The notes: a model not told the origin generated them from the letters alone. Positions 8,061 to 18,406 are shown, counted from the first letter of the stretch. The stretch is DNA of 64,000 bases from Candidatus Aalborgicola lynettensis (GCA_016719405.1 JADJZE010000018.1:186001-250000); one strand, 5' to 3'. Translations and numbers: made by a program.

Positions 8061-9979
8061 CGGATAGGAAATTCAACCCCACGAGGCGAAGTATGGCATG
8101 GGTTTTGAGCGCGAAGCGGCAGAGGTATTGCGCACTCGCAGTCGGCGTAGCCGCTCAATATCGAGAAAAGGCCAGACCCTGCACCAAAACCCGCCCTGGG
8201 TCAACCGCGCACGCACAGCAGTCCCGCAGCCAATCAAAACCACCGTTTTGCTCAGTCACCAACTGACGCGCTGGTCCACCTCGTAGTCCGGTGCGGGTTG
8301 CGCTGCCAAATCCCAGTCCGGCTCGCCTTGCACCCGGTCATCGACCTGCGCGTCACAGTCATCCCACAGCGGTGGCCCGCGTGCCGGGGTGATATGTGGG
8401 GGATCTGAGTCTGCCCCGATGTGATCGAGAATCTTCTTGATCTGCATGCCCTCGGTAATGAAGGCGATCAGACGCATCTGCCCACCGCAGTTCGGGCACA
8501 GCAGCGGGAAGACCTCGTAGATTCTGGCAATCAGCACCGCCCACAGGTAGTGCGCTGGGCGCTTGGGCGGCGCCGGCTCGGCAGGCACCGCCTGGGTTGG
8601 GCGTGCGTTGCCACCCCAAGTGCGCCCACGCCCAAACCCGTGCTGGCTGGCTCTGCCTGCGCAGTGACCGGTTGCGCAGGTAGCGCCTGGGCCAGCGCCG
8701 TCACCGCAGCCCTGAGTGGCGAATTCGGGGCCAGCACACCAAAATAGCGGTGCCGGTGGGTGCGTGGCGGCGGCACCAGCGCGGCAATGCGGTCGATCAG
8801 CTCCAGCGGTGTGAGGGTCAGCTCGTCTACCTTGGCACCGCGCTTGTCGCTGGTGGGCTCGCTGCTCTGCTTGGCACAGCGGTACACCAGTGCGGCACCC
8901 GCTTTGCGCAGGCGCTCCATGGCAAATGGTGGGCGGGCGCAGTAGCGCAGCAAGCTCCAGGGCGGCGCGGTCGTGCGCTTCGATGCAGACTCCTGCGTCC
9001 ACCGAGAAGCCGCTGTGCGCGTATGCCAGCATCTCTTTGGCGTCACAGCTCTCCAGCAGGCCCCGAGCGACGACGGCACGCAGGATGCGTTTTTGCAGGG
9101 TGGTCTGCACTTGGGCCACGGCATCCGCATCGATGGCGCTGGCCGGGTGGAAGATGACGCTCGGCGCTGCGGCTTGCACATCGGCATTAGCGTCGCCCTC
9201 GCCCGCCACGGCCTCAAACACCCCATCGACCACGCAGACGTGGAAGTGCACATGTTCATTGAGGCTGGAGCCGAACCGGTGGATAAACGCCACGGCGCCG
9301 ATGTGCAGGGCCGCCTTGTCTACCAGCGCCGCCCCAGGGCTGTGGGTCTGCAGGGTTTGCGCGATGACCCGCAGAAAAATACGCAGCACCATGTTGAGCA
9401 CTGGCCCGTCGCGCTGCATGAAGTAACGCAGCCGTTTGGGGACAGACAGCACCCATTGGCGCACCGGCAGACGGGGGAAGACGTGGTCGGTGAGGTGCGC
9501 CGCCGTCTCCACCATGCGCCGGGCGTTGCACGCGGGGCAGACACCCCGACCTTTGCAGGAGAAGGCCACGAAGTAGTCGTGTCCACAATCCTCACAGCGT
9601 GCGCGGGCAAAGCCGTGGGCGAAGATGCCGCATTCGAGGTATTTGGCGAACGCCTGACGGACGTAGGGCTTGGGGGTGTGGTGGTCGCCCTGGCCGTCGA
9701 ACTGGCCGGCGCTGGCCAACTCGTGCCAGGTCTCGAAGTGGTCGGCTATGGTTTGGTAGAGCAGCGTACGCTCGGGGTGGCGGGGGTTGTAGAGTTTGGG
9801 CTTGGAGCCCGATTGCCCACCCGCGTACGGATGCGTGTGCGTTGGCGCGGAACAGGCGGCTGCGGGCATGGTGAGGGGCCAGCGCAAACGTGTTGGCTCG
9901 CGCTGGTTGCACCATGGTACTGTTGTTATATCCAGTTTTATCGACTCGCGTGGCTTCTGCAGAGCACCCAATCACTCCT
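8061..9979 (-). mobile_element. IS91-family element, copy 2 (longest)
   Basis: The most complete copy, about 1.9 kb. It starts cggataggaaattcaacccc inside the BMP-family gene and ends where the dispersed palindrome begins at 9980. It matches copy 1 apart from point differences and a segment of about 200 bp that copy 1 lacks. It is followed by the same ubiD fragment, so the whole repeated unit is 8061-10450. Both outer flanks differ from those of copy 1. Confidence 0.85.
8256..9971 (-). pseudogene. IS91-family transposase, nearly complete but with two frameshifts
   Basis: Read from ATG 9869 (MPAAACSAPTHTH; a TTG at 9971 gives a longer frame), it has the zinc-binding domain with CEDCGHDYF and GVCPACNARR, then VPKRLRYFMQRDG, and the HUH motif HVHFHVCVVDG that holds the catalytic metal. 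The frame then slips at about 8950: LLRYCARPPFAMERLRKAG and PLELIDRIAALVPPPR continue in another frame. It slips back at about 8610, where copies 1 and 3 have one extra base. The C-terminus is YLWAVLIARIYEVFPLLCP, CGGQMRLIAFI and ARGPPLWDD. Repairing two single-base changes would restore a full IS91 transposase, so decay is recent or the indels are sequence errors. Confidence 0.8.
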
Positions 9980-10029
9980 GAATTGATAGCTATCTCCGCA
10001 CGCCAGACGTGCGCAAAAGCACTATTTGG
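9980..10029. repeat. Dispersed palindrome, instance 3
   Basis: Identical in position and nearly in sequence to instance 1, between IS91 copy 2 and its ubiD fragment. Confidence 0.75.
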
Positions 10030-10044
10030 CACACAAGATTTGGC

Positions 10045-10450
10045 TCACAAACCCAGCATCTGCCACACCCCATCCATCCGCGCCGTCACCTCGGGCGTCA
10101 TGGCAATGGTGGTGCCCCACTCCCGCTGGGTTTCACCCGGCCATTTGTTGGTGGCGTCCAGGCCCATCTTGCTACCCAGGCCGCTCACGGGCGAGGCGAA
10201 GTCCAGGTAGTCGATGGGGGTGTTCTCCACCAGCATGGCGTCGCGCACCGGGTCCACGCGGGTGGTCAGGGCCCAGATGACTTCTTTCCAGTCGCGCACG
10301 TTCACGTCTTCGTCCACCACCACAATGAATTTGGTGTACATGAACTGGCGCAGGTGGCTCCACACGCCCATCATTACGCGGCGGGCGTGGCCGGGGTAGG
10401 CCTTCTTGGCAACTGACCGGGATGGTGCAGCGCAACCGGCACCCGACTTT
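10045..10450 (-). pseudogene. ubiD: ubiD 3' fragment carried with IS91 copy 2
   Basis: Second copy of the UbiD C-terminal fragment: KKAYPGHARRVMMGVWSHLR, YLDFASPVSGLGSKMGLDA and KWPGETQREWGTT, ending GVWQMLGL and stop. It differs from the first copy by a few bases, including two substitutions in the last codons (KTLGL against QMLGL). The shared segment ends at exactly the same ubiD base (10450, equivalent to 3653). Beyond it, 10451-10699 is unrelated to copy 1; I see only an unassigned Pro-rich frame there on the minus strand. Confidence 0.85.
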
Positions 10451-10699
10451 AATGTCGATCAGCGCATCAATGGGTAAATGGTCGATGCGGCGATTCTGAC
10501 TTGCCGCCGGGTAGGGCTGCGCCCGACGCACCTGCCGCAGCGCTATAGGCTCTGGCGGCGGTGCATTTTGCTGGTGAACCAGCAACGCGGGCAGGGAATT
10601 CAGGGTTTGCACGGGGTTCGAAGCCTGTTCTGGGCGCGATACTTCGGCGAGGGAGGTTGGTGGCTGATGTGCTGCCGGTCTTGCGAAGAGGAAAGCAAA

Positions 10700-11293
10700 A
10701 TGCGTTACAAAATTGCCAAAATAAAGTGCACCCAAGCGACGCTGCAGGTGCTGATTTGGGGTGCTGCAGTGTCCTGTTGGGCGGCAGACCGTCCTGACTG
10801 CCCCGCACCTATCACTTTTGCACTTTACGAAAATGGATACATCTATGACGCGGCGAGCAACACCGGCATAGACAAGGATGTTGCCGAAGAACTGGGGCGG
10901 CGTAGTGGCTGTCGATTTGAGTTTTCGGTCAAACCACGTGCACGAATCTGGGTCGAAATCGAGAGTGGTGCGCTGATGATGACCGGCTCTGGCATACAGA
11001 CAGACAAGCGCGATGTGTTTTCATGGGCCGTGCGGTATATGGCGCAGAAAAAATTATAGTGCTGGTGAAAAACGAACTCAAGGCCAACTCGGCAGACCAG
11101 TTCGCGGCAGACCCAAACCTGCTGTGGGGGCGGTTCGATCCTACAAGCACGGTGAGCAGGCCGATGCTTTTCTGGACGGCTTGCGCCAAAAGTCGCGGGT
11201 GGTTGACGAGTCCGATTTGTCCAATGTGTTTCGTATATTTGCCGCGCCCCAGCGCACCTCCGCATTGCTTGCCCCGCCGCCAGCCTATGCCTA
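10700..11293 (+). pseudogene. Family-3 solute-binding protein, copy A, 5' part
   Basis: Begins with a normal start and signal peptide (MRYKIAKIKC...VSCWAADR) after a GGAAAG ribosome site. It continues into a bacterial extracellular solute-binding family 3 domain (ITFALYENGYIYDAA, GIDKDVAEELGRRSGC, MTGSGIQTDKRDVFSWA). Compared with copy B at 19704, it carries two extra bases near 11055 (a longer A run plus one more) and one G fewer near 11127, so the frame is broken. At 11293 it is cut by an IS1634-like element, and the rest of the gene resumes at 13222. Such proteins bind amino acids or similar small polar ligands in the periplasm. Confidence 0.85.
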
Positions 11294-13221
11294 CTTAAGT
11301 TCGACACTTCCCGCACGTAAGTGGTTGATTTCATTGGAAACAGGTTCCAAATCGCAGACTACAAAACGGGTTTGGTGATGTTTTCGGGGGTGGGCAGTGC
11401 CAGCTCCAGGGCGGCAAACAATGATTTCTGCGCAGGCGTCATCTCGGTCAAACCGGTCAGTGTTTTTCCGTCCGTTGTTTGCACCGTCTGTTGATGAATG
11501 CGCTTGAGCTGTTCCAGCAGCGTGGCCGGGGACTCTGACCTCTTGGCGGCGGCAAGCCGCATACGCATGACCCGGTACAGAATCAACGCCATAAAACACA
11601 CCAAAGCGTGCGAGCGAATGCGCTGGGGCAGACGGTGGTACACCGGGCCAATCTCAATGTCGGACTTAAGCACCTTAAAGCCCTGCTCAATATCAGCCAG
11701 ACTCTTGTAGCGCCGCACCACCTCAGCCGCTGGGGCGTCGGTATTGGTCACCAGCAGCAACTTGCCGTCAAGCAGTTCCAGGTAACGCTTCTTCTCCTCG
11801 TCAATGGAGTAACTGAACAAATCCGCCTTCAAGTCCACCTTGATCACATGTGCCATATGGACATCTTTGACCGCGTGATAGAAACGCGCCTTGGTGCCAG
11901 AGTCCGACATCGGGCGGCCCTTGGCTTTTTTGCCAGCATCTTGGCCATCGAGCTTGTCGCTGCATTGCTGCCCCATGGCCACCAATTCTGCAATCGTTTT
12001 GTTACGCGCTGCAGCACGCCGTGCAGCAACTTGCGGGTCATGCGCCACCACCAAGCGGCTGCTCTTCCATTGGGTCTCGCTACACCACGATTGATCGACG
12101 GCCTGAGCCTCGTTCAATACTTGGAGGTCATCGGCGAAATCACCATACCGCGCCGCAGGCACCGCCAGAATGTACTCCAGCGCCACATCACGCCCGTCTT
12201 CTTTGAGCTGCGCCTGGAGTTTGTCCAATTCTTCCAGGTTGCCCACGCTGAGTAACCCACGGTCGGCCACCAGTACCACGCGCTTGAGCGGGTAGCGTGC
12301 CAGTAGCTTGGCGATCATCGGCAACAGTGTTTTTGCCTCTGCGGTATTGCCGGGGTGCACTTCGTGGGCGATGGGCAAACCTTCTGCGGTTTGCACCAAG
12401 GACAGCATGAATTGGCGCTCAACCAAACCTGACTTGGCGCGACCATAGGCGCGCACATCATCTTCCAAATCCGTCTGGCCGGTGACACTCACGGTGGTGA
12501 GGTCATAAAACACAACGGACAGGTCTTGATCAATCAAGGGGCGCATAAGGGTGGCCAGTCTGTCACCCAAGGTGTCGCTGTATTCATCGAGCACATCCAT
12601 GGCGCGCAGCAGGTGTTGGTGCTCAGGAACGCAGGCCACGCCCACCGGCAGAGCTACGGTGTCCAACCAGCGCAGTACGCCGAGTTTGCTACCCGGATCG
12701 CACAGGCGATTGAAGACCATGAGGCGCAGACAGCCCAATACATCGGTCTCGGTTTTGGAGCGACGCCAGGCGCGGGCCAGATCATCAAAGCCCAGGGAGC
12801 GCCAGAGTTCGGACAATGCCCAAACATCACCCGCGTGGCGGCTGTCGGTAAAGCGCAATCCTTCCAGAGCGGAGGATGCCGGTGCCATACCACGGGCGCG
12901 CTGCAGTGAGGCAATCAGGGTGTCAACTTCACCACCGTCATCCAGGCGACCCAAGGTGCAGACGGTGCGCTGGCGGGGCTTTCCATCAATATTTCGAAAG
13001 GACTCTACCAGTTGGGCGTAGCGCCGGGAACCGGATTGAGTGACTTTGATGAACATGGAGTGAGTGTAGCGCAAGTGGGATACAAAAAACTACCATTAAC
13101 TTGAAACGTGCCACTACAAACGTTTCTATTCTGGAATACGAAAAACGCGCTAAGTCGTTGAATTCATTAGCCGGACGGGTTGAAATTCTTGGAAATTGGA
13201 GAATTTGGTGTCGAAAATAAG
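11294..13221 (-). mobile_element. IS1634-like insertion sequence
   Basis: A 1928-bp element inserted in the solute-binding protein gene. Its ends are cttaagttcgacac on the left and gtgtcgaaaataag on the right, imperfect terminal inverted repeats matching at 12 of 14 positions. It is flanked by tgccta (11288-11293) and tgccaa (13222-13227), a 6-bp target duplication with one mismatch. The uninterrupted sequence of copy B (tatgccaaatatg at about 20202) confirms the insertion point. One full-length transposase gene fills it. Confidence 0.85.
11359..13056 (-). CDS. IS1634-family (IS4 superfamily) DDE transposase
   Basis: A 565-residue DDE transposase. The N-terminal part (MFIKVTQSGSRRYAQLVES, LGRLDDGGEVD) is typical of IS1634 proteins. 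The catalytic acids are visible in VVFYDLTTVSV (first D, about 188), VVLVADRGLLS (second D, about 266) and SLADIEQGFKVLKSD (E, about 462), the last with the Y-(2)-R-(3)-E-like spacing of the IS4 group. It is full length and unbroken, so the element may still be active. The ATG at 13056 is preferred over one six codons upstream because the family begins MFI. It is transcribed against the host gene it interrupts. Confidence 0.9.
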   Translation of the reverse strand: MFIKVTQSGSRRYAQLVESFRNIDGKPRQRTVCTLGRLDDGGEVDTLIASLQRARGMAPASSALEGLRFTDSRHAGDVWALSELWRSLGFDDLARAWRRSKTETDVLGCLRLMVFNRLCDPGSKLGVLRWLDTVALPVGVACVPEHQHLLRAMDVLDEYSDTLGDRLATLMRPLIDQDLSVVFYDLTTVSVTGQTDLEDDVRAYGRAKSGLVERQFMLSLVQTAEGLPIAHEVHPGNTAEAKTLLPMIAKLLARYPLKRVVLVADRGLLSVGNLEELDKLQAQLKEDGRDVALEYILAVPAARYGDFADDLQVLNEAQAVDQSWCSETQWKSSRLVVAHDPQVAARRAAARNKTIAELVAMGQQCSDKLDGQDAGKKAKGRPMSDSGTKARFYHAVKDVHMAHVIKVDLKADLFSYSIDEEKKRYLELLDGKLLLVTNTDAPAAEVVRRYKSLADIEQGFKVLKSDIEIGPVYHRLPQRIRSHALVCFMALILYRVMRMRLAAAKRSESPATLLEQLKRIHQQTVQTTDGKTLTGLTEMTPAQKSLFAALELALPTPENITKPVL

Positions 13222-13449
13222 TGCCAAATATGTGAAAGAAATGGGTTTGGACTCGCGTATCCGGGTGGTCGACTGGTTTGCGCAAGACCAGCCCATCCCC
13301 ATAGTCTGATTTTTTCCAAAAAAGCGTTCTCCGGCTCAGAGATGAAAAAGTGGCGTGCCATTGTGGAGCAGATGCGCGGCGACGGCACGCTCAGGGCCAT
13401 CTACAAGAAGTACCTCGGCGCAGAGGATGCGGATCGCATGATGCAATAG
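13222..13449 (+). pseudogene. Family-3 solute-binding protein, copy A, 3' part
   Basis: Continuation of the gene split by the IS1634-like element: KYVKEMGLDSRIRVVDWFAQ, then, after a frame slip (one C fewer than copy B near 13300), FSGSEMKKWRAIVEQMRGDG and KKYLGAEDADRMMQ. It stops four codons early, at the point (about 13449) where it runs into the 3' end of an acyltransferase pseudogene on the other strand. Copy B has a few more residues (YPLK) before its stop. Confidence 0.85.
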
Positions 13450-15359
13450 CGTCGCAGAAAAACTCCATTACTTGGGCCAGTCGCACGTTGGAATGGCGAC
13501 TCACGACTTCGGCAAGCGTCTCGGTCGGGTCGTTAACCAGAGCCTCAATAATTGAACGCGGAACATTACAGTGCTCCCCGCGGCGCATTCCGATACACAA
13601 CGGTGGGGAATAGATCATCTCTGGGTTTGGGGCCAGCACCAATACCCGGAGTCCCGCACGCTCCAGCATGGTCAAGGTCTCATCAAAACTGGATTGCATC
13701 TCGATTCGCGCCTGCGCCATTTTCTGTGGGTCACCTGCCAAACTTGGTTTTTCCTCTGCGACAGCAATAGCTCGCCGCCACAGATAGATTGGCCAGCGTG
13801 CGGAAATCACGACGCCTGTCAACCCATCTTTCTTCAATTCATCGATTTTCAGAAGCACTTGCCGATTGAATTCCGTACAGAATTTCGACACCGGAGGAAT
13901 CTTCAATTCGAAACCGATCACCGGGGGGCAACCGGCCATGGTCAGCTGATAAACCGCCACATCGGGGTACGCTTCAATAAGTGCCGGCATCACATGGTCA
14001 GCGTGGGAGTCGCCCCACAGCAAGACCTTTGGCACCCCCTTGCCGGAGCCGTGAATACACTTTTCAAACGGAAGCTCGCCAAGCGGTTTGTTGGCATTAA
14101 AAACACACGTACCCCGAAGGGGCGCATAATCGTTGCGTGCCTTAACAATAGGCTGGTTGACCTCCAAGGTTTTCTGGTAGTCCCGCCATGCCTTCAGTCC
14201 GCTGCCCATCGACACGGTGAGCAGCGCAATCCCAAGACCGGCGAACAGCGTCGGCCGGACGCTGCGAAACGGTCCCGGCCGCCGAATCCGGATCGGATTC
14301 TCGATCAAAACGTAAGTCAGCCAGGCCAGAACCAGCGCCAGAACAATGATCACTGCGTTGGCGGCCACGTCCTGAAAACCCAGGTTGTAGATCCTGTACA
14401 GTGAAAGCAGCGGCCAGTGCCACAAGTACCAAGAGTAGGACAACAGCCCGATGAATACCATCGGCTTGAATGACAACATCCGACGAACGACACCATCTTC
14501 ATCAGCGGTCATGCCGGCGATCAGAAACACCGTGCCCAGTACGGGAAAAATGGCAGCCCACCCCGGAAACGGGGTGCTGTGATCCAGCGCAACGACCGAG
14601 TATGCGATGAGCGCAAGACCCGCAACGGCCAGCACCTCAGCCCAGCGCCGCAAACGTGCGTAGAAAATGCTTCCCGCCAGCCCGACCATGCCACCAATGG
14701 CAAATTCCCAAATCCGTGCCGGGAGAAGGAAAAAGGCAAAACTCTGGTGATCTTTTGTGGTGCCGATACTCAATGCGAGCGACGTCGCGAACATCGCACC
14801 GAGAACCCAGAGCGCGCGGCGACGCATGAAACCTTCCGTATGCCGAGTCCCAGAAAAATGGAAAGCCAGTAACATGATCATCGGCCAGATCAGGTAATAC
14901 TGCTCTTCAACAGCCAGCGACCAGGTGTGCAGCAAGGGCATGCCGAACGAAGGGTCATCAGAAATACCCGCCGGTCTTCTTGAAAAAATAGAAATTTGAA
15001 CCGAAATATGCGAAAGCAATTGCGGTCCTCGCCAATGAGGTCTATTCGCTCGAGGCTGGTGGCAGAAAGATCGCACCGAGCACCAGAGTCACGGTGACGA
15101 CCACCAGACCCGCCGGCATCAGACGCCTTACCCGCCGAGCGTAGAAGGCACCCAGATTGATGCGGCCGGTGGCGGACGCTTCCTTGAACAGCAGCGAGGT
15201 GATCAGAAAACCGGAAATGACAAAAAATATGTCAACACCGACAAATCCACCCGAAAACCCAGAAAACCCCGCGTGATAGGCAACCACCGAAATGATCGCA
15301 ATCGCCCTCAATCCATCAATGTCGGGACGATACTGGCGGTCAGGGGGAGACGAAATCAT
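13449..15359 (-). pseudogene. Acyltransferase-3 / SGNH O-acetyltransferase, three lesions
   Basis: An OafA/YrhL-type membrane O-acyltransferase that would acetylate surface polysaccharide. The N-terminus is textbook (YRPDIDGLRAIAIISVVAYH, GGFVGVDIFFVISGFLI), followed by about ten membrane helices, with HTWSLAVEEQYYLIWP present. A C-terminal SGNH hydrolase-like domain has the GDSHADH block (about residue 430). There are three breaks. An amber codon follows PPASSE near 15044. An extra base after GGYF near 14968 shifts the frame. The last part of the SGNH domain is missing, cut at about 13449 by the solute-binding gene. The encoded enzyme cannot be made whole. Confidence 0.85.
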
Positions 15360-15399
15360 GAAAGAAGGACCTTTCGAGTTTTTCTGAAGGGTGTGATCA

Positions 15400-15795
15400 T
15401 GAATACCGGAAAGACACTGTTTGCGCAGTTGATGGACTTTCTGACACTGGCCTCTACTCGAAGCAGGATTACCCCTCCCATTTGCGCCAGGTTCGCTTCA
15501 AAGATCCGGCAACCGGCAAGTCGCTCGTTTTTCTCACCAATCAGATGATCTTGCCAGCCGCAACTATCTGCGCCTTTTACAAAAGCCGCTGGCAAATCGA
15601 GTTATTCTTCAAATGGATCAAGCAGTTCTTCGGTACGTCGGAAAATGCGGTCAGAACGCAAATCTAGATCGTTGTGCCGGTCTATGTGTTGGTCGCTATC
15701 GTTCGGAAAAACTGAATCTCGACGCTTCCCTCTGCACTTTACTACAGGTTTTATCGCTCACCCTTTTTGAGAAAATGCCCTTGCAGTAAGCATTT
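15400..15795 (+). pseudogene. IS4-family transposase remnant (internal deletion)
   Basis: Starts with the N-terminus of an IS4-family transposase (MNTGKTLFAQLMDFL). After about 45 bases it jumps to the C-terminal region: SKQDYPSHLRQVRFKDPATG, SLVFLTNQM, YKSRWQIELFFKWIKQ (holding the catalytic Glu) and GTSENAVRTQI. A stop and a shifted tail follow (VPVYVLVAIVRK, then TLFEKMPLQ out of frame). About two thirds of the gene has been lost by an internal deletion near 15443. It lies between the acyltransferase pseudogene and the diguanylate cyclase. Positions 15800-15960 hold nothing I can assign. Confidence 0.8.
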
Positions 15796-15961
15796 CCGGG
15801 CAACGACGACACTTCAGAGAATATTTGAACCAGCAAAATACTGAATTTATTCGATATTTAACCGGACAGCAGTGGGTACAACTACTGACTTTTTCTGGCT
15901 GGAAAAATGCCGTACAAAAGTGATAAAGTCAGCTTCGTCATTGCCAACAGAGCTGCAAACA

Positions 15962-18265
15962 ATGAAATTCATCCGTTTCTATGCGCCCTTGCTGCTGCTT
16001 TTGATCCTGCCATTTTTGGCGCAAGCCGACGCCCAGCCGAATAAAACAACCCTTCAAAGCAGCGAACAAGCGGCCGAACTGAATTTCTCGGATGATCAGC
16101 GGGCGTGGCTCGCAGCACACCCGGTCATCCGGGTCGGCGTTGACCCCGATTTCGCGCCTTATGAATGGCTCGACAAGAACGGCAACTATGTCGGGATCGC
16201 TGTTGATTACCTGCAGCACCTGGAAACGGCAATGGGCGTGCGCTTCGAAATCGTCAGGGATAAATCCTGGTCAGAATCCATCGACATGGCAAAACGTGGC
16301 GAACTGGACATGCTGTCCAGCATGGTCAAAACACCAGAGCGTTCGCAATACATGATCTTCACCGAGCCCTACAGGGAAACACAATTGATCATCATCGACA
16401 ATGGGCAAGGTGGTTTCATCGGTGATCTGGCGCATCTGGCGGGCAAACGTGTTGCGCTGGAAAAAGGCTACTTCGCAAAGGAACTGCTGGAGAAAAATTA
16501 CCCGAAAATCAAACTGGTATTCGCCGGCAATACAGATGAGGCCTTGCGCTTGGTGGTTGATGGAAAAGCCGACGCTTACGTAGGCGATGCCGGCGCTACT
16601 AACTATGCGATCAAGAAAAATGACCTGTCGAGCCTGCGTTTTTCCGGGCAAACGGAATACACCAGTGCGCAAAGCTTTGCCGTCACCAAAAACAATGCAG
16701 AACTGGCCACAATTCTCAGCAAAGTCATGGGCAGCATCTCCAAGGAAGAGTCTGAAGTCATATTCAACCGCTGGCTGGGGCTGAGAATTGAGCAGGGGAT
16801 AAAGACGAAGACATTGATTCAGTATGGCGCGGGACTGGCCGCATTATTTCTGCTCTTCGGCTACTGGATTTATCGGCTGCAGCGTGAAATCGGCTATCGC
16901 AAGGTAGTCGAAATGCGGGAGCACTCCCGCAACAGCATCCTGGAAATGCTGGCCAAGGCAGCGTCCTTACCAACGATCCTCGAAACCATCGAGCGCAGTG
17001 TGGAACAACAACACTCCGGCATGCGCTGCCGTATTTTCTTGCTTGACGACCAAGAAAAATCTCAGCCGCATACCGTGACATCCGGTACAGAAGCCAACGA
17101 TATGGAGCACCGCCAATCAGACGTCTTTTGCTCGCAAGCAATCCATGCAGCATCGGGCGAAGTCCTGGGGATGCTGTCGCTCTACCGCCATAGACCAGGC
17201 ACCGCGGCGGCATCGAACGCAGCGCCGGACACGCCCCCCGACGCACTCCTGATCGAGCAATCCACGCGCCTGGCCGGCATTGCCATTGAAAAATGGATTT
17301 CTGCCGAAAAGCTTCGTCACAGCGAGGCCCACTATCGCCAGTTGACCGAAGGTGCCTCCGATGTAATCTGGAAAACAGACCGCGATCTTTACATCACCTA
17401 TGTCAGCCCTGTCGACGAACGACTGCGCGGCTACAAGGCCGATGAAGTCATTGGTCGTCATGTTTTTGAAATGTTTACCGAAGAAGGGATTGCAACGGTC
17501 ACTGAATTGATACATCAACGACAAGCCAGTGAGCAAAGCGGAATTCCCACCGGACCGGTCACCTTCGAGGTACAGCATCGCTGCAAGGACGGGCGCCTTT
17601 TCTGGGCAGAAGTGCTTTCAAAGCCCGAACGCGACGAGCACGGTGCGATTATCGGATTTCACGGCATTACCCGGGAAACCACCGAACGGAAGCAGATGCA
17701 GGATCAGGTGCGTCAACTGGCATTTTTTGACCCGCTTACCAACCTGCCCAACCGCCGGCTGCTCAACGACCGCCTCGGCCAAGCCATGACGGCCAGCAAA
17801 CGCAGCGCCTGTCATGGCGCATTGATGGTTCTTGATCTCGATAATTTCAAACAACTCAATGATACGCAAGGACACCTGGTTGGCGATTTGCTATTGATCG
17901 AAGCGACCAGGCGACTGACGTGCTGCGTACGCGCGACAGACACCGTGGCGCGTTTCGGTGGCGATGAATTTGTTGTCATCCTGAGCGATCTGGATACGGA
18001 CGCCACGGAATCGGCAACACAGGCCGGCATCATCGCCGAGAAAATTCGTACCAGCTTGTCTGAGCCTTATTTGCTGACAGTCAAACACGACGAACAGGCA
18101 GATACCATTGTTGAACATTGCTGCTCGGCAAGCATCGGTATTGTAGTTTTCACCGATAACGAAAATACGCAGGATGACATACTCAAGTGGGCCGATGCTG
18201 CGATGTATCAAGCGAAAGCCGCGGGACGTAACCTGTTCCGGTTTTATAGCGAAAACCCGGAGTGA
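15962..18265 (+). CDS. Membrane diguanylate cyclase: SBP-TM-GAF-PAS-GGDEF
   Basis: A 767-residue sensor that would make cyclic-di-GMP in response to a periplasmic ligand. Order: signal peptide (MKFIRFYAPLLLLLILPFLA), family-3 solute-binding domain (about 40-275; VIRVGVDPDFAPYEWLD, GDAGATNYAIKK), one membrane helix (about 285-303), a GAF-like region (about 320-450), PAS (about 460-580; YRQLTEGASDVIWKTD) and GGDEF (about 590-760). The active site is RFGGDEFVVIL. The product-inhibition site RxxD (RATD) lies five residues before it. The start at 15962 is chosen because it yields the signal peptide. It stands alone among broken genes, and its DNA looks less GC-rich than the core region, so it may be acquired. 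Confidence 0.9.
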   Translation: MKFIRFYAPLLLLLILPFLAQADAQPNKTTLQSSEQAAELNFSDDQRAWLAAHPVIRVGVDPDFAPYEWLDKNGNYVGIAVDYLQHLETAMGVRFEIVRDKSWSESIDMAKRGELDMLSSMVKTPERSQYMIFTEPYRETQLIIIDNGQGGFIGDLAHLAGKRVALEKGYFAKELLEKNYPKIKLVFAGNTDEALRLVVDGKADAYVGDAGATNYAIKKNDLSSLRFSGQTEYTSAQSFAVTKNNAELATILSKVMGSISKEESEVIFNRWLGLRIEQGIKTKTLIQYGAGLAALFLLFGYWIYRLQREIGYRKVVEMREHSRNSILEMLAKAASLPTILETIERSVEQQHSGMRCRIFLLDDQEKSQPHTVTSGTEANDMEHRQSDVFCSQAIHAASGEVLGMLSLYRHRPGTAAASNAAPDTPPDALLIEQSTRLAGIAIEKWISAEKLRHSEAHYRQLTEGASDVIWKTDRDLYITYVSPVDERLRGYKADEVIGRHVFEMFTEEGIATVTELIHQRQASEQSGIPTGPVTFEVQHRCKDGRLFWAEVLSKPERDEHGAIIGFHGITRETTERKQMQDQVRQLAFFDPLTNLPNRRLLNDRLGQAMTASKRSACHGALMVLDLDNFKQLNDTQGHLVGDLLLIEATRRLTCCVRATDTVARFGGDEFVVILSDLDTDATESATQAGIIAEKIRTSLSEPYLLTVKHDEQADTIVEHCCSASIGIVVFTDNENTQDDILKWADAAMYQAKAAGRNLFRFYSENPE

Positions 18266-18406
18266 TGGCACCGCAATTAAAGATTTACTGCCTTGACTTC
18301 AATTTCCGGCGTATCAACACGCCAATCCTCAAGCCTTCACGCCTCCAATAACAGCAGAAGATTCATCCTGAAAACCGCATTTGGCATATTAACTGCGTTT
18401 ACAGGT

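Noticed and set aside
10451..10699. Pro-rich minus-strand frame resembling a TonB-like linker
   Set aside because: No start, no membrane helix and no C-terminal domain; low-complexity translation of GC-rich DNA cannot be told apart from a gene remnant.
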